A stretch of DNA of 64,000 nucleotides. Source: Paenibacillus woosongensis (GTDB lineage Bacteria; Bacillota; Bacilli; Paenibacillales; Paenibacillaceae). The stretch spans positions 1,984,001 through 2,048,000 of the forward strand of contig NZ_CP126084.1 in NCBI RefSeq assembly GCF_030122845.1, written 5' to 3'. Below, one piece after another: positions 59,166 through 64,000 of this stretch. A program made the position numbers and the translations under genes. The notes beneath the pieces were generated by a model. It did not search any database. It saw nothing but the letters and a program-made list of their open reading frames with translations, and was not told where the DNA came from. The number at the start of each line of letters is the position of its first letter. Position 1 is the first letter of the stretch.

Positions 59166-59629
59166 AATAGACTGATGAACTAAAACTATATCCTTGAGGA
59201 TAAGGGGTGAGCACCATGGTGCTGTGATTTTCTATAGGTCATTGCTGACCAGTAATTATTTAGTTTTTTCCATCAACACGTATTTTGTACCGCTTCTTCG
59301 TATGGCGAGCTGACCATGCTTTGGGTGAAGACATACTCTAGTAAATATTCCAAAGCTGTGATATCTTAGAGTCATAAAAAATGAGACTTAACCTCTCATG
59401 CCATGGCATTTAAAGCACCTTGTTCTAAGGCCAGAATGAAAGGGGCGCCCTTTCGGTAATGGATATTTATGGAGGCGGTTACTACTGTTTGTAAGCGCTT
59501 CATTCGAGAAAGAATATAATATAATAAGAATTATTGATTTAAATCAATAATTAACTTTAACGATATTGAAAATGAATTAATCCACAATTCCATTTAGGGA
59601 TTAATAATTTGAATGAGGGGAGAATAATT
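59166..59629. other. 464-bp gap without recognisable genes
   Basis: Neither strand holds a credible coding region. A perfect AGCACCATGGTGCT palindrome lies near 59210, and a small GAAAGG/CCTTTC hairpin near 59440. TGTAAGCGCTTCA at 59490-59502 is one base short of a cre-like operator, and TATAAT occurs just downstream near 59515. The gap separates the third ligase gene from ACP 3 and may hold the promoter for ACP 3. Confidence 0.4.
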
Positions 59630-59893
59630 TTGGTAAATAACAATTTTGTTGAATTAAAAGTTCAAGAAAAACTCATACAAATACTGGGGATAGATAGCGA
59701 TCAAACTCTACACGAAGTAAATCTAAGTTTATTAGGTCTTGATTCAATGAAATCTGTTCAACTGATTGTTGAATTAGAAGAGCTTTTTGATATCACCTAT
59801 AATGATGAAGAGTTGATTTTTGATAATTTTTCAACGTTTCAATTGATTGTAGACCGTGTCAAAGAAAAGGTTGGTAATAGTGTAACTGAATAA
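59630..59893 (+). CDS. Acyl carrier protein 3
   Basis: An 87-residue carrier protein. LSLLGLDSMKSVQLIVELEE near residues 39-58 has the DSM form of the phosphopantetheine motif. The TTG at 59630 is chosen because GAGGGGAG stands 7 bases before it; an in-frame TTG at 59609 overlaps that site. It stands apart from the other cluster genes behind a 464-bp gap and is followed by a terminator, so it is probably the last gene of the island. Confidence 0.88.
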   Translation: MVNNNFVELKVQEKLIQILGIDSDQTLHEVNLSLLGLDSMKSVQLIVELEELFDITYNDEELIFDNFSTFQLIVDRVKEKVGNSVTE

Positions 59894-59984
59894 TTCCAAG
59901 GTGCAAGTAAGCGGAAAGAATCGATCGAAGAATTACGTTAACAGTATGTAATAAAGAAGACATTAAATTTTAATACACATAAAG

Positions 59985-60017
59985 AGGTTGATCCATGAGG
60001 GTCGGCCTGTTTTTTTG
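59985..60017 (+). terminator. Terminator after ACP 3
   Basis: AGGTTGATCC and GGGTCGGCCT form a 10-bp stem with three G-T pairs and a 4-base loop, followed by a T-tract (60010-60017). Confidence 0.78.
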
Positions 60018-60124
60018 TTGTGGAAGCCTGAGGAAGGTAGCGAAGGATTCTATTCTTGGCTACTCCGAGATTACCTAGTTCTAACGACATGGTTGAGAAT
60101 TCATTTATTTTAGTTTAAAAATTG

Positions 60125-60142
60125 CTGACATACAGTTGTCAG
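60125..60142. promoter_or_regulatory. Operator-like palindrome before the DinB fragment
   Basis: CTGACA, six bases, TGTCAG form a perfect dyad 76 bp upstream of the small gene at 60218. The size and spacing are those of a dimeric repressor site. No regulator gene is adjacent. Confidence 0.45.
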
Positions 60143-60217
60143 TTGGTCCTCCTTAAAATGGAAGATGTAAATGAGAGTTCATGTCACTTTGCAAATACCC
60201 ATTGAGGAGGTTCCACC

Positions 60218-60415
60218 ATGTATCAATCTATTCAAAGTTTTATTGCGGACTATGGAAATGAGTCCAGGTTTACCCAGAAGCTTTTGAGCTCCTTGACGGA
60301 TGCGTCATTGAAGCAAGAGTTCGCACCAGATATACGTTCGATTAGAACCTTGGCTGATTCGGCTTCATTTTGCAATTATCAAAATAGTCGAATGAAAACT
60401 CAAATATTAAATTAA
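60218..60415 (+). pseudogene. Truncated DinB-family fragment
   Basis: A 65-residue reading frame with a strong GAGGAGGTTCCACC start. Residues 1-45 (YQSIQSFIADYGNESRFTQK, LLSSLTDASLKQEFAPDIRS) resemble the N-terminal helix of DinB/YfiT-type proteins, which are normally about 150-170 residues. After residue 45 the sequence no longer fits (SADSASFCNYQNSRMKTQIL) and stops. The three-His metal site lies further on in the family and is absent, so the product cannot be a working DinB. It is probably a remnant broken at or near the right edge of the island. Assignment is from recalled family pattern. Confidence 0.5.
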
Positions 60416-60524
60416 ATGTAATTAATTAGTAATATTTGAATATATCAAAATAGTACGAATTTTTCCTTGATTCATCAACTAATGGGAAAATTCCGAAACA
60501 TTCTATTATTAAGGAGGAGAAAGA

Positions 60525-62255
60525 ATGTTTAAACGGATCAAAATAGGTATTTCAGTTTTTCTATGTCTCTCTATTGTAGTGTGTTTATCGCTAGGCACTC
60601 ATATTTCAGAGGGAGTCGGCGCTGCAGCAGCTATAACGATACCTCCTTTCTCATCTCTCCAGGAAAATCCGAAGCTTCCCGATCCTTTTATGTTTTTGGA
60701 TGGTACACGAATGACCCATAAAGATCAATGGTCGTCCCGCCGTGATGAAATCAAAGCTTTGGCCGAGAACTTCCAGTACGGCGTCAAACCTCCGAAACCG
60801 GATTCTGTTACAGGATCGTACGGCAATAACAACATTACCGTAACCAGCAGGCTTGGCTCCAAATCCGTCTCCTTTACGGCTACCATACAATATCCGAGCA
60901 CAGGGAGCGCGCCTTATCCCGCGGTCATCGGAATAGGCATGTCTAATCTGAATAATGCGGAATTATCCAGACTAGGCGTTGCTGTCATTAATTTGCCTAA
61001 TGATGATATTGCGAACCAGACCAATGCAAGCTCAAGGGGAAAAGGAAAGTTCTATGATCTATATGGCAGTAATCATTCTGCTGGTTCGATTATGGCATGG
61101 GCCTGGGGCGTCAGCCGCCTGATTGATGCACTTGAGACCACTTCAGCAACCCGGATTGACGCGCAAAGACTAGGTGTAACAGGTTGTTCGCGTAATGGAA
61201 AAGGGGCTCTGGCAGCAGGTGCGTGGGATGAGCGAATTGCTTTGACTATACCCCAAGAACCTGGCGCAGGGGGATCATCAAGCTGGCGGATAAACGACAG
61301 CCTGCTAGCTTCAGGCCAAAACGTACAGACATTGTCACAGATTGTGACGGAAAATACCTGGTTCACTTCTTCATTTGCCCAATTTGGCAATGCAGTCAAT
61401 AAACTCCCTTTCGATATGCATTCGATTACAGCATTAGTTGCACCTCGTGCACTACTGATCATCGAAAATCCCGACTACGATTGGCTAGGTCCATCCAGTG
61501 CTTATCAGTCCGCAATGACTTCGCGAATGGTATGGGATGCGCTCGGTGTATCTGATCGTATGGGCTTTTCGCAGGTAGGGGGTCATGCCCACTGTTCATT
61601 TCCAGCATCTCAGCAATCGGAGGTAACCGCTTACATTCAGAAGTTCCTAATTGGCGGGGGCACTGGCAACACCAACATTATGAAAACGGATAGAGGATAT
61701 ACCTTCGATAAAGCAAGATGGGTAGACTGGACGATTCCCTCGCTAACGCAGGCGCCGATACCAACACCAACACCGACGCCGACACCAACACCAACACCGA
61801 CACCAACACCAACACCGACGCCAAGCGGAAGCCTGGTTGTACAGTATAAGGCTGGTGATACAAATACGAGCGACAATCAGATCAAACCGCATTTCAATAT
61901 TAAGAATAACGGCACCAGTGCCGTCAATTTGAGCGATCTCAAGCTGCGCTACTATTTTAGCAAGGAAGGCAGCGCGGCGGTGAATGCCTGGATCGACTGG
62001 GCACAGATTGGCAGTGCCAATATTACTACTGCCTTTACGGATGCTTATGTTGAATTAGGTTTTGGCTCGGGGGCTGGAGTCATTCCAGCAGGAGGACAGA
62101 CGGGAGATATTCAACTGCGAATGTCGAAATCGGATTGGTCAAATTTCGATGAGACAAACGATTACTCGTATGATGCAACTAAAAACTCTTATACGGATTG
62201 GGATCGTGTCACTCTCTATCAGAATGGAACGCTTGTATGGGGAGTGGAACCCTAG
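60525..62255 (+). CDS. Secreted CE15-type glucuronoyl esterase with CBM3 module
   Basis: A 576-residue exported enzyme likely to split ester bonds between glucuronoxylan and lignin. A signal peptide covers about residues 1-33. The alpha/beta-hydrolase domain runs from about 40 to 385, with the CE15 nucleophile motif VTGCSRNGKGAL near 220 and a C-terminal His in VGGHAHCSFP near 352. A Pro-Thr linker of about 12 repeats follows (residues 412-430). The last 140 residues are a family 3 cellulose-binding module (VQYKAGDTNTSDNQIKPHFN, LRYYFSKEG). The ATG follows AAGGAGGAGAAAGA. It is a typical plant-biomass enzyme of soil Paenibacillus, more GC-rich than the adjacent island, and terminates at a strong hairpin. 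Confidence 0.9.
   Translation: MFKRIKIGISVFLCLSIVVCLSLGTHISEGVGAAAAITIPPFSSLQENPKLPDPFMFLDGTRMTHKDQWSSRRDEIKALAENFQYGVKPPKPDSVTGSYGNNNITVTSRLGSKSVSFTATIQYPSTGSAPYPAVIGIGMSNLNNAELSRLGVAVINLPNDDIANQTNASSRGKGKFYDLYGSNHSAGSIMAWAWGVSRLIDALETTSATRIDAQRLGVTGCSRNGKGALAAGAWDERIALTIPQEPGAGGSSSWRINDSLLASGQNVQTLSQIVTENTWFTSSFAQFGNAVNKLPFDMHSITALVAPRALLIIENPDYDWLGPSSAYQSAMTSRMVWDALGVSDRMGFSQVGGHAHCSFPASQQSEVTAYIQKFLIGGGTGNTNIMKTDRGYTFDKARWVDWTIPSLTQAPIPTPTPTPTPTPTPTPTPTPTPSGSLVVQYKAGDTNTSDNQIKPHFNIKNNGTSAVNLSDLKLRYYFSKEGSAAVNAWIDWAQIGSANITTAFTDAYVELGFGSGAGVIPAGGQTGDIQLRMSKSDWSNFDETNDYSYDATKNSYTDWDRVTLYQNGTLVWGVEP
61757..61822 (+). repeat. Hexanucleotide repeat encoding the Pro-Thr linker
   Basis: About eleven imperfect copies of CCAACA/CCGACG/CCGACA code for alternating Pro and Thr. 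It is an in-frame linker repeat prone to length change by slippage, not a regulatory or CRISPR repeat. Confidence 0.85.
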
Positions 62256-62284
62256 GATTTAACCGGTGTTATTTTCGTATTCAT

Positions 62285-62315
62285 AAGGTTAACCATGATT
62301 TGGTTAGCCTTTTTT
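62285..62315 (+). terminator. Terminator after the glucuronoyl esterase gene
   Basis: AAGGTTAACCA and TGGTTAGCCTT pair with one mismatch and a 5-base loop, followed by a T-tract. Confidence 0.85.
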
Positions 62316-62476
62316 CGCTTAATATCGTAATTTTTGCCGCGACGATTGGGGATGTAGTCATAGAAAAAAAGGCGGCGACATATCTTGAATTAATTTTGTC
62401 GTTCGGGAAAACGATCATAACGATTTTTTTTAAAATGCTGCAAATTCAAAAAAGCTAGGGAAGGAGGTTCTGCTGA

Positions 62477-64000
62477 ATGCCTCTTCAGGAAGAAGGTACG
62501 CTCGCGGTTGGGTCCGGTCCCATGCTCCTCGCATTTGCCGAATCATGGTACGAATCCGGTTTATCTAAGCTCACGGTATTCATAAGCGACATGGAGGCCA
62601 CAGACACGGAAAAATTGACACAACTCCGGGACAACGCGCGTCGCGTTAACCTGGAGGTTTCGCTAAAAATCCTTGCGGCGGTAGAAAACGAGGAACCCGA
62701 TTGGAGGAGGATCATAGAGCCGTTTCAATTTATTATTTATGCTGCGGAGACGGATGATTGGGGGGAGCTTCGGCAGCTTCAGGAGGCTTGTATAGCAGAA
62801 AGGAGACCGATGCTTCCCACCGTTGCCGCTCATGGATTGGGATGGATAGGACCTCTGGCTGAACCCGGCGGGGGCGGAAGCTGGGAATCAGCTTGGCGGC
62901 GCATCCATGCCACGGCTGTTCCGAAGAGCCGAGAGCAGGAGCGACTCTCATCAACGGCTGCCGCCGTATTAACGAATGTTGTCGTGCATCAATGGCAAAA
63001 AGCAGGAAGAGAAGATGAGGAGCTCGATTGCAGGAATCAAAGCTTTATTCTGGAGCCCGAGACGCTAACCGGATGCTGGCATGTGATTGTTCCACATCCT
63101 CTTGTAACCGGGTATGAATTCGCACGGCAGATTCAAACTCCGGAGCTTGGCCGAATCCTTGAAATCAGCGCAGAGCCTGTGGCCCCGGACGAGTGGTTCG
63201 CCTATTTTAATAATTTGACTTCAGAGGTGGCAGGCATATTCCATACCTGGGGGGAAGGCGACTTAATTCAAATCCCGCTGGCGCAGTGCCTTGTTCAGCC
63301 TGTCGACCCGTTAACGGCAGGTCCCGCGGAGCTTCTCCCTGCGATCGTCCGCAGCGGGCTGACGCATGATGAAGCGCGGCGAGAGTCGGCTCTGGCGGGC
63401 TTGGAAGCTCACGCTGCCCGGCTGCTGCCGCTGCAGCTCGCTGGCTTGCCCCAGCATTTGCAGGAGAGCGCGTTCGTCGGAGCGGGGAGCACGGCTGCGG
63501 AAGCGGTAGGGCGTGCCCTCAGGCTGTGCCTGGAGCAGAAGCTGGCTGAACGGCTGCAATCTCGGAAACAACACGTAAGGCGCATAACATGGACCGAAGC
63601 GGAAGATATCCGCTGCCGTTATTACTTGGAAGCTCTAAATATTACGGGAGGAGAGGTGCTGATTGCTGCGGGCGAACCGCTGCTTGGTTTTTCTGTCGTC
63701 TGGGTTTGCTCGGGCACTTCATGGTACGTTAGCGCAGACCTTAGCTTTATGCTGGCACTTCGCAGTTCCCTCCAGAAAGCACTGGAAAAGGCGGAGTCTG
63801 TGGAGATAGCGCCTGTGATTGAGGAGGATCAAGGGAACGGGGTGGCCATGATTACTAACGGCGAATCTATGGATTATTCGTCGTTGACACAGGAGGCGGT
63901 TCAAAATTTGAAGCAGTCCTCTGCTGCTTTGAAGGTATTCGATCTGCGAAGCGAGTCATTCCTTGGAGAAGGACCCTTTGTATTATATGGAGTTATCCTC
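62477..64000 (+). CDS. ThiF-like protein resembling thiazole-bacteriocin maturation proteins (partial, runs off window)
   Basis: Open for 508 codons from an ATG at 62477 to the end of the window; an AAGGAGG site stands 9 bases before it and a TGA lies directly upstream in frame. The N-terminus TLAVGSGPMLLAFAESWYES starts a Rossmann-like ThiF/E1 segment. RYYLEALNITGGEVLIAAGE near 380 and LGFSVVWVCSGTSWYVSADL recall the family of putative thiazole-containing-bacteriocin maturation proteins of Bacillus, which partner YcaO cyclodehydratases. Those proteins, as I recall them, have about 120 more N-terminal residues before the Rossmann loop; no matching sequence is seen upstream. Any YcaO partner and precursor would lie beyond 64000. 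Confidence 0.6.
   Translation, partial: MPLQEEGTLAVGSGPMLLAFAESWYESGLSKLTVFISDMEATDTEKLTQLRDNARRVNLEVSLKILAAVENEEPDWRRIIEPFQFIIYAAETDDWGELRQLQEACIAERRPMLPTVAAHGLGWIGPLAEPGGGGSWESAWRRIHATAVPKSREQERLSSTAAAVLTNVVVHQWQKAGREDEELDCRNQSFILEPETLTGCWHVIVPHPLVTGYEFARQIQTPELGRILEISAEPVAPDEWFAYFNNLTSEVAGIFHTWGEGDLIQIPLAQCLVQPVDPLTAGPAELLPAIVRSGLTHDEARRESALAGLEAHAARLLPLQLAGLPQHLQESAFVGAGSTAAEAVGRALRLCLEQKLAERLQSRKQHVRRITWTEAEDIRCRYYLEALNITGGEVLIAAGEPLLGFSVVWVCSGTSWYVSADLSFMLALRSSLQKALEKAESVEIAPVIEEDQGNGVAMITNGESMDYSSLTQEAVQNLKQSSAALKVFDLRSESFLGEGPFVLYGVIL

Noticed and set aside
36397-59893. Interpretation of the cluster as a capsule or O-antigen-type glycan locus
   Set aside because: WbqC, DegT and the 2-epimerase fit it, but there is no flippase, polymerase or multiple transferase set. 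Three ACPs, three ligases, BtrH-like enzymes and an ABC exporter pair fit a small molecule better. Not fully excluded.
43046-59893. Possible NRPS or PKS modules
   Set aside because: The ligases and carriers are all free-standing and no condensation or ketosynthase domain is present.
61757-61822. Short tandem repeats that could be taken for a CRISPR array
   Set aside because: They are in-frame hexamers coding for Pro-Thr with no spacers.
62198-62458. 86-codon plus-strand frame between the esterase and the ThiF-like gene
   Set aside because: It overlaps the esterase end and crosses its terminator; no ribosome site. It does not supply the missing N-terminal domain of the ThiF-like protein.

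Overview
The window is chromosomal DNA of a spore-forming, Gram-positive bacterium of Paenibacillus/Bacillales type. Evidence: an alpha/beta-type small acid-soluble spore protein, a ytvI-citZ-icd-mdh neighbourhood like that of Bacillus, strong AGGAGG-type ribosome sites with frequent TTG/GTG starts, a leucine T-box in front of leuA, and PhoP-type TTAACA repeats. No database search was possible; family names come from motifs and recalled family features.

Layout. 1-8.3 kb: ytvI (cut by the window edge, minus strand), the citZ-icd-mdh TCA operon, a small membrane protein, an XRE regulator, a GT2 glycosyltransferase, a stress-type SDR and a YfbR-like HD nucleotidase. 8.3-16 kb: class I fumarase, phoR, phoP, an HMA-domain protein, an unusual CBS-domain/MCP-type receptor, pstB and phoU. 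16-22.5 kb: polA, a roughly 310-bp structured repeat element, mutM, coaE, a lytic transglycosylase, an SASP gene, nrdR. 22.6-26.3 kb: a complete pstS-pstC-pstA-pstB operon. 26.5-35.5 kb: an Sm-like/low-complexity protein, DedA, a SWIM-SNF2 helicase, T-box-controlled leuA, and a secreted DGG-repeat/Ig-like protein. A tRNA-Ala(GGC) lies at 35.78 kb.

36.4-59.9 kb is a visibly AT-richer island beside the tRNA gene, and it reads as a natural-product gene cluster I do not recognise as a described one. It has a minus-strand AraC-NUDIX-cupin unit and a long plus-strand operon: a ThiL-like kinase fold, three tandem dCTP-deaminase-like proteins, a MurG-like glycosyltransferase, a PIG-L deacetylase, an acyl carrier protein, a TauD-like dioxygenase, UDP-GlcNAc 2-epimerase, a radical SAM/SPASM enzyme, WbqC, a DegT aminotransferase, two acyl-activating ligases, a single-pass membrane protein and two ABC exporter half-subunits. 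A second plus-strand block has an SDR, two BtrH-like cysteine acyltransferases, a second ACP and a third ligase; a third ACP follows separately. My inference is an exported, acylated amino-sugar product, perhaps with a nucleoside part.

60-64 kb: a truncated DinB fragment with its own operator-like palindrome, a secreted CE15-type glucuronoyl esterase with a Pro-Thr linker and CBM3 domain, and, running off the end, a ThiF-like protein resembling the thiazole-bacteriocin maturation family but lacking the usual N-terminal part.

Phosphate control is a unifying theme in the first 26 kb: 11-bp-periodic PhoP-type repeats precede phoP, the CBS-MCP receptor gene, the stand-alone pstB-phoU pair and pstSCAB, each followed by a -10-like hexamer after 8-9 bp.
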